A stretch of DNA of 64,000 bases from [Clostridium] fimetarium (GCF_900111235.1 NZ_FOJI01000004.1:186001-250000), one strand, 5' to 3'. Shown: positions 39,741 through 48,974, counted from the stretch's first letter. Notes: generated from the sequence alone by a model not told the origin. Numbers and translations: made by a program.

Positions 39741-39959
39741 ATGTCAAAAGCTGACGTTATTGAAATTGAAGGAAAAGTTATTGAAAAATTGCCTAATGCA
39801 ATGTTTCAAGTTGAATTAGAAAACGGACATCAGGTATTAGCTCATATAAGCGGAAAGCTACGTATGAACTTTATCAGAATTTTGCCTGGTGATAAAGTGA
39901 CTATCGAACTTTCACCATATGATTTGACCAAAGGTCGTATTATCTGGAGAGATAAATAG
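39741..39959 (+). CDS. infA: Translation initiation factor IF-1
   Basis: This 72-residue OB-fold factor occupies the A site during initiation. [46 protein letters not shown] and [10 protein letters not shown] match the family throughout. AAGGAGG lies upstream of ATG 39741. Unusually for this cluster, a 244-base gap with a new promoter lies between infA and rpmJ. Confidence 0.98.
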   Translation: MSKADVIEIEGKVIEKLPNAMFQVELENGHQVLAHISGKLRMNFIRILPGDKVTIELSPYDLTKGRIIWRDK

Positions 39960-40138
39960 TCAAATCATATTAGGATTTTGACCAAAGCACGTATAATTTA
40001 GAGTGATAAGTTGACTTTAGTATTATATTTTTATGTATAAATAGGTATTTAATTGGTCTTTGATAATTATGATTTATCATAATTATTGTTGATATATATG
40101 TAGTTTAAAAAAAAGTTTCAGTTATTTTAAAGTTTTAC

Positions 40139-40168
40139 TTGAAAATAGTATTAAAAATATGCTATAAT
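40139..40168 (+). promoter_or_regulatory. Internal promoter before rpmJ-rpsM-rpsK-rpsD-rpoA-rplQ
   Basis: TTGAAA (40139-40144) and consensus TATAAT (40163-40168) with an 18-base spacer precede rpmJ. It would let the alpha-operon genes be transcribed independently of the S10-spc units. Confidence 0.7.
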
Positions 40169-40203
40169 GTGAAACGTACTTTTTTTGAAAGGAGGATTTT
40201 GCT

Positions 40204-40317
40204 ATGAAGGTTAGATCATCAGTAAAACCAATATGTGAAAAATGCAAAATCATTAAGAGAAAGGGTGCAGTCAGAGTAATCTGTGAGAACCCTAAACACA
40301 AACAAAGACAGGGTTAA
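40204..40317 (+). CDS. rpmJ: 50S ribosomal protein L36
   Basis: This 37-residue protein, too short for many ORF callers, is L36. [21 protein letters not shown] and the C-terminal [10 protein letters not shown] are diagnostic. Zinc ligands CxxC, a third Cys and a His are present, so it is the zinc-binding form. AAAGGAGG lies just upstream. It is separated from rpsM by 253 bases, which is unusually long. Confidence 0.97.
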   Translation: MKVRSSVKPICEKCKIIKRKGAVRVICENPKHKQRQG

Positions 40318-40570
40318 TGCCCATTTTAGAAGTGAAAGAGAGCTTCTCATGTTTGTGCCGTTATTTTTTGCAATGCAAGAAATAATTTTGTTTTGCGGCT
40401 GCAGTAATGAATCACTAGGCATAGTTGTCAGCGATTAAATTACTATGATATATAACTTATGTAAGATATGTTTGCGTACACATTTCAGGCGCCAATCAGA
40501 TTGGTGAGCTACGTTTAATGAATCTTATGAAACAATACTAATTAATAACTAATGGAGGTGTAATAGGCAC
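40318..40570 (+). promoter_or_regulatory. Long rpmJ-rpsM spacer, possible RNA element
   Basis: No gene is seen in 253 bases. A CCAATC/GATTGG hairpin lies at about 40494-40506, and GAAGTGAAAGAGAGCTTC forms another near 40328. A leader function for rpsM is possible but only inferred. Confidence 0.35.
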
Positions 40571-40942
40571 ATGGCTCGTATCGCAGGTGTAGATTTACCA
40601 AGAGAAAAACGCGTTGAAATCGGACTTACTTATATTTATGGTATTGGAAGAATTAGCGCTACTCGTATTCTAGCAGAAGCAAATGTTAATGTTGATACTC
40701 GTATCAAAGATTTAACAGATGAAGAAGTAGGCAGAATTCGTGATGCTATTGAAGCTACAGGACAAATAGTTGAAGGTGATTTAAGAAGAGAAATCTCATT
40801 GAATATTAAGAGATTAAAAGAGATTGGATGCTATAGAGGCATTCGTCATAGAAAAGGACTTCCAGTTAGAGGTCAGAAGACTAAGACTAATGCAAGAACT
40901 TGTAAAGGTCCTAAGAAAACAGTTGCTAATAAGAAGAAATAA
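40571..40942 (+). CDS. rpsM: 30S ribosomal protein S13
   Basis: This 123-residue S13 contacts the P-site tRNA and L5 at the top of the 30S head. [26 protein letters not shown] is the diagnostic start, and the C-terminal [25 protein letters not shown] contains the basic tail reaching the tRNA. GGAGGTG lies upstream. rpsK follows after 53 bases. Confidence 0.98.
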   Translation: MARIAGVDLPREKRVEIGLTYIYGIGRISATRILAEANVNVDTRIKDLTDEEVGRIRDAIEATGQIVEGDLRREISLNIKRLKEIGCYRGIRHRKGLPVRGQKTKTNARTCKGPKKTVANKKK

Positions 40943-40995
40943 TAGAATTTATGAATAACCTGTAAAGGAAAATCATAAGGGAGGTTAGTTTAAAA

Positions 40996-41391
40996 ATGGC
41001 TCAAAAAGTGACAAAAAAAGTGACAAAGAAGCGTGTTAAGAAAAACGTTGAACGAGGACAAGCACACATTCAGTCATCATTTAATAATACAATCGTTACT
41101 TTAACAGATACAGAAGGCAATGCGCTTTCATGGTCAAGTGCTGGTGGTCTTGGGTTTAGAGGTTCTAAGAAATCTACTCCTTATGCTGCACAGATGGCAG
41201 CTGAAACTGCTACAAAAGCAGCTTTAGTTCATGGCTTAAAGTCGGTAGATGTTATGGTAAAAGGACCAGGTTCAGGAAGAGAAGCAGCAATTCGTGCACT
41301 TTCAGCTTGCGGTCTTGAAGTTACAAGCATCAAGGATGTTACTCCAGTTCCACATAATGGATGCCGTCCACCAAAACGAAGAAGAGTTTAA
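40996..41391 (+). CDS. rpsK: 30S ribosomal protein S11
   Basis: This 131-residue S11 is on the 30S platform next to the mRNA exit. [34 protein letters not shown] and the C-terminal [18 protein letters not shown] are clear. The N-terminus has two repeats of KVTKK, a small lysine-rich extension. GGGAGG precedes ATG 40996. rpsD follows 18 bases after its stop. Confidence 0.98.
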   Translation: MAQKVTKKVTKKRVKKNVERGQAHIQSSFNNTIVTLTDTEGNALSWSSAGGLGFRGSKKSTPYAAQMAAETATKAALVHGLKSVDVMVKGPGSGREAAIRALSACGLEVTSIKDVTPVPHNGCRPPKRRRV

Positions 41392-41409
41392 TAGGAGGTA
41401 TAAGGAAGA

Positions 41410-42003
41410 ATGGCAGTTAATAGAGTTCCTGTTCTCAAGAGATGTAGAGCTCTCGGTTTAGAACCTACTTATTTAGGAATAGATAAAAAATCAAAGAGAA
41501 AAGCTAAGAACGCAGGTAGAAAAGTTAGTGAATACGGTCTTCAGCTTAGAGAAAAACAAAAAGCTAAGTTTATATATGGCGTATTAGAAAAACCTTTCAG
41601 AAATTACTATAAAAAAGCTGAGAAAATGAGTGGTATGACAGGTGAAAACCTAATGACTTTACTTGAACTCAGACTTGATAATGTAGTTTTCAGATTAGGA
41701 TTTGCTCGTACAAGAAAAGAAGCAAGACAAATTGTTGATCATAAGCATATATTAGTAAACGGTAAGAGAGTTAATATACCTTCATACTTAGTAAAAGCTG
41801 GCGATACAGTTGAAATTAGAGAAAAATCTAAGACATCAGTTAGATATCAACTGATTTTAGATTCTACTCACGGTAGACTTGTTCCAGAATGGCTTGAAGC
41901 AGATGCTGAAGCACTTAAAGGTACTATTAAACAGTTACCTGCAAGAGAAGTAATTGATGCTCCTGTTAATGAGATGCTTATCGTCGAATTATATTCAAAA
42001 TAG
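41410..42003 (+). CDS. rpsD: 30S ribosomal protein S4
   Basis: This 197-residue S4 initiates 30S assembly. It has the S4 RNA-binding fold [35 protein letters not shown] (about residues 89-123) and the usual C-terminus. Only one Cys is present near the N-terminus, so it lacks the zinc site of the C+ form. In E. coli, S4 represses the alpha operon. AGGAGG precedes ATG 41410. Here rpsD is inside the alpha operon rather than separate as in Bacillus. Confidence 0.97.
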   Translation: MAVNRVPVLKRCRALGLEPTYLGIDKKSKRKAKNAGRKVSEYGLQLREKQKAKFIYGVLEKPFRNYYKKAEKMSGMTGENLMTLLELRLDNVVFRLGFARTRKEARQIVDHKHILVNGKRVNIPSYLVKAGDTVEIREKSKTSVRYQLILDSTHGRLVPEWLEADAEALKGTIKQLPAREVIDAPVNEMLIVELYSK

Positions 42004-42062
42004 TCAATTGTGATTATTAATTATGAAGTATACTTCATTACCCATAAAGGAGGGGCTAAATA

Positions 42063-43022
42063 GTGTTTGATTTTCAAAAACCTAAAATTGAGATTGCATC
42101 TATCTCTGAAGATAACAAATACGGAAGATTTATTGTAGAACCACTTGAGAGAGGTTACGGCACAACACTTGGTAATTCACTTAGAAGAATTATGCTTTCT
42201 TCATTACCAGGAGCAGCTGTAAGCCATGTTAAAATTGAAGGCGTTTTGCATGAATTCAGTTCAATTCCAGGTGTTAAAGAAGATGTAACTGAGATTATTA
42301 TGAACATCAAGAATTTAGCTATCAGAAATAACAGCGACACAAATGAACCCAAGACAGCTTATATTGAATTTGAAGGTGAAGGCGTTGTAAAAGCGTCTGA
42401 CATTCAGGCAGATTCTGATATTGAAATTGTTAACCCAGATTTAGTTATAGCTACTTTAAATGGTGGCACTGACTGTAAATTATTTATGGAATTAACAATT
42501 ACAAAAGGCAGAGGATATGTTAGTTCAGATAAGAACAAGAACGATGATATGCCTGTTGGAGTAATTGCAATAGATTCTATTTACACACCAGTTGAACGTG
42601 TGAATATGGCTGTAGAGAATACTCGTGTTGGTCAGGTTACAGATTATGATAAGCTTACATTAGATGTATTCACAAATGGTAAATTAGCTCCTGATGAAGC
42701 AGTAAGTTTAGCAGCAAAAGTTCTTAGTGAACATTTAAGCTTATTTATTGATTTATCAGAGAATGCAAGAACAGCTGAGATTATGGTTGAACAAGAAACA
42801 GATGAAAAAGAGAAAGTGCTTGAAATGAGCATTGATGAACTTGAATTATCTGTTCGCTCGTACAATTGTCTCAAGAGAGCTGGAATCAATACAGTTGAAG
42901 AATTATGTAATAAGACTTCAGATGATATGATGAAAGTTAGAAATCTTGGACGTAAATCTTTAGAAGAAGTTTTTGCAAAACTTAAAGAACTTGGATTATC
43001 ACTTAGTCCAAACGAAGATTAA
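42063..43022 (+). CDS. rpoA: DNA-directed RNA polymerase subunit alpha
   Basis: This 319-residue subunit has the N-terminal dimerisation domain ([30 protein letters not shown]-type sequence) and a C-terminal domain (about residues 255-310) with [22 protein letters not shown] and [10 protein letters not shown], which binds UP elements and activators. The start codon is GTG 42063 after AAGGAGGGG. rplQ follows after about 98 bases. A GAAGTATACTTC palindrome lies in the rpsD-rpoA gap. Confidence 0.98.
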   Translation: MFDFQKPKIEIASISEDNKYGRFIVEPLERGYGTTLGNSLRRIMLSSLPGAAVSHVKIEGVLHEFSSIPGVKEDVTEIIMNIKNLAIRNNSDTNEPKTAYIEFEGEGVVKASDIQADSDIEIVNPDLVIATLNGGTDCKLFMELTITKGRGYVSSDKNKNDDMPVGVIAIDSIYTPVERVNMAVENTRVGQVTDYDKLTLDVFTNGKLAPDEAVSLAAKVLSEHLSLFIDLSENARTAEIMVEQETDEKEKVLEMSIDELELSVRSYNCLKRAGINTVEELCNKTSDDMMKVRNLGRKSLEEVFAKLKELGLSLSPNED

Positions 43023-43120
43023 TTAATTTTAATACTTTTATAGTTCGAAAGACTACAAAGCACATATTCAGTAAGTCCGAAGAAGCATAATATGTGTTCC
43101 CAAACGGAGGTAAATTTAGA

Positions 43121-43657
43121 ATGGCAATGTATAGAAAGCTTGGAAAATCTTCAAGCCAAAGAAAGGCTTTATTAAGAAGCCAAGTAACAGCAGTTATCTA
43201 TCATGGTAGAATTGTTACTACAGAAGCAAGAGCAAAAGAAGTACGTAAAATTGTTGATCACCTTGTTGCATTAGCAGTTAGGGAAAAAGATAATTTTGAA
43301 ACTGTTACAGTTACAGCTAAAGTTCCTAAAAAAGATAAAGACGGCAAAAGAGTGAAAGAAGTTGTTGACGGCAAGAAAGTTACTGTATTTGATAATGTTG
43401 AGAAGACAATCAAAAAAGACAATGCATCTCGCTTAAATGCTAGAAAGCTTATAATTAAGGAAATTTACACAGTTACTGATGTTCCTAAAGCAGTTGCTGG
43501 TAAGAAGAGAAATACAAAGGAAATTGATTTGGTTGCTAAATTATTCGACGAAATCGCTCCTAAGTATGTTGATCGTAACGGTGGATATACAAGAATAGTT
43601 AAAATCGGCTTGAGAAAAGGCGATGCAGCTATGGAAGTAGTTCTTGAATTAGTTTAA
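43121..43657 (+). CDS. rplQ: 50S ribosomal protein L17 (extended form)
   Basis: This 178-residue L17 starts MAMYRKLGKSSSQRKALLRSQVTAV, a diagnostic sequence, and ends GGYTRIVKIGLRKGDAAMEVVLELV. A lysine-rich insertion of about 50-60 residues in the middle (KDKDGKRVKEVVDGKKV onward) makes it longer than the common 115-130 residues. I chose ATG 43121 with GGAGG 10 bases upstream; the upstream ATG 43094 is not supported. It ends the ribosomal cluster, with a terminator shortly after. Confidence 0.95.
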   Translation: MAMYRKLGKSSSQRKALLRSQVTAVIYHGRIVTTEARAKEVRKIVDHLVALAVREKDNFETVTVTAKVPKKDKDGKRVKEVVDGKKVTVFDNVEKTIKKDNASRLNARKLIIKEIYTVTDVPKAVAGKKRNTKEIDLVAKLFDEIAPKYVDRNGGYTRIVKIGLRKGDAAMEVVLELV

Positions 43658-43674
43658 GAACTATTATATATGAG

Positions 43675-43720
43675 AAGTAAGTAGAATGTGAATTTAATTC
43701 ATTTCTGCTTGCTTTTTTTT
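43675..43720 (+). terminator. Terminator after rplQ
   Basis: AAGTAAGTAGAA pairs with TTCTGCTTGCTT using two G-U positions, around an inner GAAT/ATTC step, and is followed by eight Ts. Confidence 0.82.
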
Positions 43721-43894
43721 ATTTCTACAAGGAAATTAGGTGCACTTTGAATTACGGTTTTGCTTCTTAATGTCTTCATAATTTAATTTATTAAAAATTT
43801 TATATATCACATACTATAAATATGTTATAATAAAACACAAATTACCAAAAATAAACCGAAAATAAACACATATTTAGGAGGCTGAAAGCTTACT

Positions 43895-44752
43895 ATGGGA
43901 ATTATAAGAACCAAAGACCTAACATTTGAATATATACGACGTGATGAAAATGACAATGTGGAGGGTATTACCAAAGCTGTCAATAACGTAAGCATAGATA
44001 TTAAACCAGGTGAATTTATTGCGATATTAGGGCATAATGGATCAGGTAAATCTACGCTGGCGAAACACATGAACGCACTCCTATATCCAACAGAGGGAAC
44101 AATATGGGTAGATGGTATAGATACGTCTGATGAAGAAAGAATTTTAGATATTAGACAGACAGCGGGTATGGTATTTCAGAATCCAGATAATCAAATGATT
44201 TGTACGTTAGTGGAGGAAGAAGTTGGATTCGGGCCAGAAAATATTGGTGTACCAACGCAGGAAATATGGACTAGAGTAGAAAAATGTCTCAAAGCGGTTG
44301 GGATGTATGAGTATAGAAAATCATCACCTACGAAGTTATCAGGTGGACAAAAACAAAGAGTTGCGATTGCGGGAATTTTAGCAATGAAGCCCAAGTGTAT
44401 TATTCTTGATGAACCAACAGCAATGCTAGACCCATCGGGTAGAAAAGAAGTCATCAAAACTTTACATGAATTAAATATACAAGAAAATGTGACAATTATA
44501 CTGATTACACATTATATGAATGAAGTAATAGATGCAGATAGAATATACGTAATGGATCAAGGTGATATAGTAATGGAAGGTACGCCAAGAATAATATTTT
44601 CACAAGTAGAACAATTAAAAGAGTTGCGTTTAGATGTGCCGCAAGTAACAGAAGTTGCATATGAATTGAAAAAAAATGGTGTGCCGCTCAAAGATGGAAT
44701 TCTTACAACGCAGGAATTGATTGATGAGCTTATCACAGTAACGATGAAATAA
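43895..44752 (+). CDS. ecfA1: Energy-coupling factor transporter ATPase EcfA1
   Basis: This 285-residue ATPase drives ECF-type vitamin uptake. It has Walker [10 protein letters not shown], the Q-loop, signature [13 protein letters not shown], Walker [13 protein letters not shown] and the H-loop ITH. It forms a heterodimer with EcfA2, encoded 53 bases later, and both bind the EcfT membrane coupler encoded after that. No S-component gene is in the cluster, so this is a shared (group II) ECF module that serves vitamin-binding S proteins encoded elsewhere. Its position after rplQ is conserved in Firmicutes. Confidence 0.95.
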   Translation: MGIIRTKDLTFEYIRRDENDNVEGITKAVNNVSIDIKPGEFIAILGHNGSGKSTLAKHMNALLYPTEGTIWVDGIDTSDEERILDIRQTAGMVFQNPDNQMICTLVEEEVGFGPENIGVPTQEIWTRVEKCLKAVGMYEYRKSSPTKLSGGQKQRVAIAGILAMKPKCIILDEPTAMLDPSGRKEVIKTLHELNIQENVTIILITHYMNEVIDADRIYVMDQGDIVMEGTPRIIFSQVEQLKELRLDVPQVTEVAYELKKNGVPLKDGILTTQELIDELITVTMK

Positions 44753-44805
44753 GTAAATGTGGTTATGAAATAAACAATAATTTTGATAGGAGCAGTGAAC
44801 TTTTA

Positions 44806-45657
44806 ATGTCAATTATAGTAAATAAAATAAATTACACATATGAAATAGGATCTGGTTTTGAAAAACAAGCTTTAATTGATATAAGCTGCGTAATTGAAGA
44901 TGGTCAGTTTATTGGTCTGATTGGACATACAGGCTCTGGAAAATCAACATTTATTCAGCACCTGAATGGGTTGATTAAGGCGACAAGCGGGAATATATAT
45001 TTTGATGGTAAAGATATCTACGAAAAAGGTTTTAAAATGAAAGAGCTTAGAAGTAAGGTAGGTCTTGTATTTCAATATCCAGAGCATCAATTATTTGAAA
45101 CAGATATATTTAAAGATGTTTGCTTTGGGCCATCAAATTTGGGATTAACCAAAAAAGAGGTTGAATTGCGAGCCTTTGAAGCATTAAGAATGGTAGGACT
45201 TGATGAAAGTCTATATTATCAGTCACCATTTGATTTGTCAGGTGGACAAAAGCGTCGTGCTGCAATTGCTGGTGTGCTAGCAATGAAACCACAAGTGTTG
45301 ATTTTGGATGAACCAACTGCAGGACTTGATCCGAAGGGCCGCGATGAGATACTTGACTATATTAAGAAATTGCATGATGAAATGAAAATTACTGTTATAT
45401 TGGTATCACATAGTATGGAAGACGTTGCAAAGTATGTTGAAAGAATCATTGTAATGAATAAAGGTGAGTTAATATATGACGACGTACCAAAGACGATATT
45501 TAGCCATTATAAAGAACTTGAAAAAATTGGGCTAGCAGCACCAGAAGTAACTTATATAATGAATGATCTTAAAAAGGCAGGATTTCCAGTCGATACAGAT
45601 GCGATTACAGTTGAAGAGGCTACAGATAGCATTTTAAAGGCGTTGAAAATGCGTTAG
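44806..45657 (+). CDS. ecfA2: Energy-coupling factor transporter ATPase EcfA2
   Basis: This 283-residue partner ATPase has Walker A GHTGSGKST, signature LSGGQKRRAAIAG, Walker B VLILDEPTAGLD and VSHSMEDVAKY around the H-loop. The C-terminal extension after residue 220 (APEVTYIMNDLKKAG) is shared with EcfA1 and characterises ECF ATPases. GATAGGAG precedes ATG 44806. After its stop comes a 150-base tandem repeat tract before ecfT, which is unexpected inside this compact operon. Confidence 0.95.
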   Translation: MSIIVNKINYTYEIGSGFEKQALIDISCVIEDGQFIGLIGHTGSGKSTFIQHLNGLIKATSGNIYFDGKDIYEKGFKMKELRSKVGLVFQYPEHQLFETDIFKDVCFGPSNLGLTKKEVELRAFEALRMVGLDESLYYQSPFDLSGGQKRRAAIAGVLAMKPQVLILDEPTAGLDPKGRDEILDYIKKLHDEMKITVILVSHSMEDVAKYVERIIVMNKGELIYDDVPKTIFSHYKELEKIGLAAPEVTYIMNDLKKAGFPVDTDAITVEEATDSILKALKMR

Positions 45658-45689
45658 AGTCAATAAATTAGAATTAATAAATCAAAATA

Positions 45690-45792
45690 AATAGAGTGTT
45701 AGAACCAATAGAGTATTAATGTCAATAGAGTGTTAGAACCAATAGAGTATTAGAGTCATATAGAGTTTTAGTACCAATAGAGTATTAGAATC
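45690..45792 (+). repeat. 17-bp tandem repeats between ecfA2 and ecfT
   Basis: Six units of AATAGAGTRTTAGAACC type lie at 45690, 45707, 45724, 45741, 45758 (18 bp) and 45776; a partial unit leads into the weak ribosome site of ecfT. Units alternate between ...GTGTTAGAACC and ...GTATTAGAGTC endings. Degenerate copies may begin at the ecfA2 stop codon. Confidence 0.92.
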
Positions 45793-45815
45793 AATAGAAG
45801 GGATACTTACGTGTT

Positions 45816-46631
45816 ATGTTAAGAGATATTACAATTGGACAATATTATCAATCCAATTCAATAATCCACAAGCTAGATCCAAGAGTAAAACTATTTGGTA
45901 CAATGATATTTATTATATCAATTTTTCTCGGAAGGAATATCTGGCTATATTTGATGGCAACAATATTTTTAGCGTCCGTGATAAAGATATCGAAGGTTCC
46001 ATTTATATATATGATAAAGGGATTAAAGGCGATATTGTTTTTGCTAATATTTAGTGCAGTATTTAATATATTTTTGACGCCGGGTGAGCCGATTGTTACG
46101 ATATGGAAAATTAAGATAACGATGGAAGGCTTAGTGCTGGCAGGATTTATGATAGTAAGGCTAATGTATCTTATCATCGGGTCCTCAATAATGACATTGA
46201 CGACAACGCCAAATAACCTCACAGATGGACTTGAGAAAAGTCTTGGATTTTTAAATCATATTAAAATCCCAGTACATGAAATCGCAATGATGATGTCAAT
46301 CGCACTTAGATTTATACCTATTTTAATTGAAGAAACAGATAAAATCATGAAAGCACAGAGCGCAAGAGGTGCAGATTTCGAAACCGGTGGATTGATGAAA
46401 AGAGCTAAAGCAATGATTCCGGTACTTGTACCATTATTTGTATCAGCGTTTCGTAGAGCAAATGATCTTGCGATGGCTATGGAAGCTAGATGCTATCATG
46501 GTGGCGAAGGAAGAACTAAGATGAAACCGTTAAAGTACAATAAGGCCGATATAAGTGCCTATGGTATATTGATCGGTTATTTGGTGATAATGATTATTGC
46601 TAGTGTTTACCTAGGAGGCAGTTCGATTTGA
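45816..46631 (+). CDS. ecfT: Energy-coupling factor transporter transmembrane protein EcfT
   Basis: This 271-residue membrane protein couples the EcfA ATPases to substrate-binding S components. It begins LRDITIGQYYQSNSIIHKLDPRVKL, has several membrane segments, and carries the two cytosolic coupling-helix motifs with Ala-Arg-(Gly/Cys), seen as SARGADFETGG and MEARCYHGG. The ribosome site is weak (GAAGGG, about 13 bases away) and lies at the end of the tandem repeats. Its TGA stop overlaps the TTG start of truA by four bases. Confidence 0.94.
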   Translation: MLRDITIGQYYQSNSIIHKLDPRVKLFGTMIFIISIFLGRNIWLYLMATIFLASVIKISKVPFIYMIKGLKAILFLLIFSAVFNIFLTPGEPIVTIWKIKITMEGLVLAGFMIVRLMYLIIGSSIMTLTTTPNNLTDGLEKSLGFLNHIKIPVHEIAMMMSIALRFIPILIEETDKIMKAQSARGADFETGGLMKRAKAMIPVLVPLFVSAFRRANDLAMAMEARCYHGGEGRTKMKPLKYNKADISAYGILIGYLVIMIIASVYLGGSSI

Positions 46632-47365
46632 AAAGAATTAAACTAGTAGTAGCCTATGATGGAACTAATTATTGTGGTTGGCAGATACAGCCCAATGCAG
46701 ATACCGTGGAAAAAGTGTTAAATGATAAATTGTCCAAGTTACTAGGTGAAGAAATTAAGATAATAGGCGCAAGTAGAACTGATTCAGGAGTTCATGCACT
46801 TGGAAATGTTGCTGTGTTTGATACAGATTCAACGATTCCAGGAGACAGGTTTTCATATGCATTAAATACCTTGTTGCCAGATGACATTACGATTCAAGAT
46901 TCTTGTGAGGTGGAGAAAGATTTTCATCCAAGGCATTGTGATACAAGAAAAACTTATGAGTATAAAATATTGAATAGACAGTTTCCTATACCATCCAAAA
47001 GATTCGATAGTTACTTCTTTACATATAGTTTAGATATAGATGTTATGAAAGATGCGGCAAAATATCTTGTGGGTGAGCACGATTTTAAAAGCTTTTGCTC
47101 AGCACGCACGCAGACTGAAACAACAGTTAGAACTATATATGCAGTTGATATTTACAAGCGTGATGATGTGGTGTCCATTAAAGTGACAGGAAACGGCTTT
47201 TTGTATAATATGGTACGTATTATAGCCGGAACACTAATACAGGCAGGAACAGGCCATTATGAGCCTATAAAGGTGAAAGAGATGCTTGACTCTAATGATA
47301 GAACATTAGCAGGGCCGACAGCTCCACCGGAAGGCCTTACATTAGTAGAAATTCAATTTTTATAA
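46628..47365 (+). CDS. truA: tRNA pseudouridine(38-40) synthase TruA
   Basis: This 245-residue enzyme modifies uridines in the tRNA anticodon stem. The catalytic aspartate is D52 in ASRTDSGVHA; FHPRHCDTRKTYEYKI and NGFLYNMVRIIAGTLIQAG are further family motifs. The start codon is TTG 46628, inside the ecfT stop, with TAGGAGG about 8 bases upstream; this arrangement indicates translational coupling. The order ecfA1-ecfA2-ecfT-truA-rplM-rpsI is common in Firmicutes. Confidence 0.96.
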   Translation: MKRIKLVVAYDGTNYCGWQIQPNADTVEKVLNDKLSKLLGEEIKIIGASRTDSGVHALGNVAVFDTDSTIPGDRFSYALNTLLPDDITIQDSCEVEKDFHPRHCDTRKTYEYKILNRQFPIPSKRFDSYFFTYSLDIDVMKDAAKYLVGEHDFKSFCSARTQTETTVRTIYAVDIYKRDDVVSIKVTGNGFLYNMVRIIAGTLIQAGTGHYEPIKVKEMLDSNDRTLAGPTAPPEGLTLVEIQFL

Positions 47366-47400
47366 TATTAGACAATTTATAAAAAAAAGCGAAAAAGTAA

Positions 47401-47429
47401 TTGACACACGTGGTCTAGTGTTATATAAT
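47401..47429 (+). promoter_or_regulatory. Consensus sigma-A promoter for rplM-rpsI
   Basis: TTGACA (47401-47406) and TATAAT (47424-47429) match consensus with 17-base spacing, so rplM-rpsI does not depend on the ecf-truA transcript. Confidence 0.92.
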
Positions 47430-47444
47430 TTAAAAATGTGACAA

Positions 47445-47500
47445 AGATTGAAAATGTTAAACCAATGCCCCGGTAAAACATTTATCATAAACAAGTTAAC
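47445..47500 (+). promoter_or_regulatory. Candidate L13 leader hairpin
   Basis: AAATGTT (47452-47458) and AACATTT (47477-47483) pair, with an inner ACC/GGT step around AATGCCCC. It is immediately upstream of rplM, where Firmicutes carry an L13 autoregulatory leader. Assignment rests on position and the hairpin only. Confidence 0.55.
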
Positions 47501-47522
47501 AATTATTTCAGGAGGTAAACCA

Positions 47523-47951
47523 ATGAAAAGTTTTATGGCTAGTCCATCAACAATTGATAGAAAATGGTATGTAGTAGATGCTACAGGATGTACTTTAGGA
47601 CGTATGTCATCACATATAGCAACTGTATTAAGAGGAAAGAACAAACCAACTTATACACCACATATGGATACTGGTGATAACGTTATCGTAATCAATGCTG
47701 ATAAAATCGTAGTAACAGGTAAGAAATTAGATCAAAAGATTTATTATCATCATTCAGATTATGTTGGTGGTATGAAAGAAACAACACTAAGAGAATTACA
47801 GGCAAAGAACCCTGCAAGAGTAATCGAAATTGCTGTTAAGGGAATGCTTCCAAAAGGACCTTTAGGAAGAGAAATGTACACAAAACTTCATGTATACTCT
47901 GGACCAGATCATGAACAAGCAGCTCAAAAACCAGAAGTATTAACATTTTAA
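47523..47951 (+). CDS. rplM: 50S ribosomal protein L13
   Basis: This 142-residue L13 is an early 50S assembly protein. [35 protein letters not shown] is diagnostic, with [14 protein letters not shown]-like sequence near the C-terminus. I chose ATG 47523 after AGGAGG; an in-frame ATG at 47448 lies inside the leader hairpin region and is not supported. rpsI follows after 29 bases. Confidence 0.97.
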   Translation: MKSFMASPSTIDRKWYVVDATGCTLGRMSSHIATVLRGKNKPTYTPHMDTGDNVIVINADKIVVTGKKLDQKIYYHHSDYVGGMKETTLRELQAKNPARVIEIAVKGMLPKGPLGREMYTKLHVYSGPDHEQAAQKPEVLTF

Positions 47952-47980
47952 TCTAAAGAACGAATAAGGAGGATATAACA

Positions 47981-48391
47981 GTGGCTAAGACAAGCAACGT
48001 AAAAGGAAGATTTTACGGAACAGGTAGAAGAAAAAGCAGTATCGCAAGAGTATATTTAGTACCTGGAACAGGTATTATTACTATAAACAAGAGAACAATC
48101 GATGATTATTTCGGTATCGAAACACTTAAAGTTATCGTTCGTCAGCCTTTAACATTAACAGAGAATACAGACAAGTTTGATGCAATTGTAACCGTTCGTG
48201 GTGGCGGATACACAGGCCAAGCTGGTGCTGTAAGACATGGTATTGCTAGAGCTTTATTGGATTGTGATACAGAAACATATCGCGCATCCCTTAAAAAAGC
48301 CGGATACTTAACAAGAGATCCAAGAATGAAGGAACGTAAAAAATACGGCCTTAAAGCAGCAAGAAAAGCTCCACAATTTTCAAAGAGATAA
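47981..48391 (+). CDS. rpsI: 30S ribosomal protein S9
   Basis: This 136-residue S9 has a C-terminal tail that reaches the P-site t[47 protein letters not shown] and the final RKAPQFSKR are intact. The start codon is GTG 47981 after AAGGAGG. A strong terminator follows within 30-65 bases, ending the rplM-rpsI unit. Confidence 0.97.
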   Translation: MAKTSNVKGRFYGTGRRKSSIARVYLVPGTGIITINKRTIDDYFGIETLKVIVRQPLTLTENTDKFDAIVTVRGGGYTGQAGAVRHGIARALLDCDTETYRASLKKAGYLTRDPRMKERKKYGLKAARKAPQFSKR

Positions 48392-48419
48392 GCAGATACC
48401 TGCGAATCAAATCGCAGAC

Positions 48420-48457
48420 AAAAAGCCCTGGAATGCTTGCATTTCGAGGGCTTTTTA
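48420..48457 (+). terminator. Terminator after rpsI
   Basis: AAAAGCCCT...AATGC and GCATT...AGGGCTTTTT form a long stem with one internal mismatch and a terminal T-run. Confidence 0.9.
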
Positions 48458-48524
48458 TATGCAATTTGGTTCATTGGAATGCAAGAAATGACCGAACAGA
48501 AGCGAAGCGGATGTGAGGTTGTTT

Positions 48525-48546
48525 CTTGTATTCGCAGGTAACGTCC
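48525..48546 (+). repeat. Copy 1 of a dispersed 22-bp repeat
   Basis: CTTGTATTCGCAGGTAACGTCC differs at three positions from a sequence at 52886-52907, and both share the AACG-TCC core with 56866-56886. This copy lies in the rpsI-proS gap. Confidence 0.5.
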
Positions 48547-48617
48547 GACCACGAAAAGTAATCATTTCCCCAAACAAGAAATATTTCAAACCAATCAACG
48601 TAAGTTGAATGACAATG

Positions 48618-48646
48618 TTGACTTTTAAATATATTTGTGATACATT
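48618..48646 (+). promoter_or_regulatory. Promoter of the proS T-box transcript
   Basis: TTGACT (48618-48623) and TACATT (48641-48646) are 17 bases apart, directly before the T-box leader. Confidence 0.7.
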
Positions 48647-48654
48647 AGCCTAAA

Positions 48655-48943
48655 TTGAATACAAAGCTATGATAAGAATTAGTAAGCATTTTGGATTTTC
48701 AGAGAAAAGGCGGTAGGTGCGAGCCTTTAATGAAGAGATGCCCAACCTATCTTTGAGCTGTTAACCGAACAAAAAGCTATTTCTTTTTTAGTAAGTGTCA
48801 CCGGGTTCTCCCGTTACAGAGATAAGGTATCAAGCAATTGCTTCGTACCAAGAGAGTGGAATGATTCCAAATTTAGGTGGTACCACGGACTTGATTATAG
48901 TTCGCCCTAAGCATGAGTGTTTGTCGTGCTTAGGGCTTTTTTT
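48655..48943 (+). promoter_or_regulatory. T-box leader controlling proS
   Basis: The leader has the conserved T-box AGGTGGTACCACGG (about 48876-48890), a stem III GGTA..AAGCA/TGCTT..TACC near 48828-48852, and a Stem I GA-motif AGAGAAAAGG. The best specifier candidate is CCC (Pro) at 48741-48743, followed by A and the helix partner ACCTATC. The downstream gene is prolyl-tRNA synthetase. Uncharged tRNA-Pro would stabilise the antiterminator and allow proS transcription. Confidence 0.9.
48904..48943 (+). terminator. T-box terminator
   Basis: GCCCTAAGCA (48904-48913) pairs with TGCTTAGGGC (48927-48936) and is followed by seven Ts. Formation is mutually exclusive with the T-box antiterminator. 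Confidence 0.9.
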
Positions 48944-48974
48944 GTATTCAAAAATAAATTTGGAGGTATTGATT

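Noticed and set aside
45690-45792. CRISPR-like array
   Set aside because: The 17-bp units are directly adjacent with no spacers and no cas genes nearby; it is a plain tandem repeat.
48795-48974. N-terminal extension of proS through the T-box
   Set aside because: The extension translates the T-box and its terminator; ATG 48975 has a proper ribosome site and the family start.
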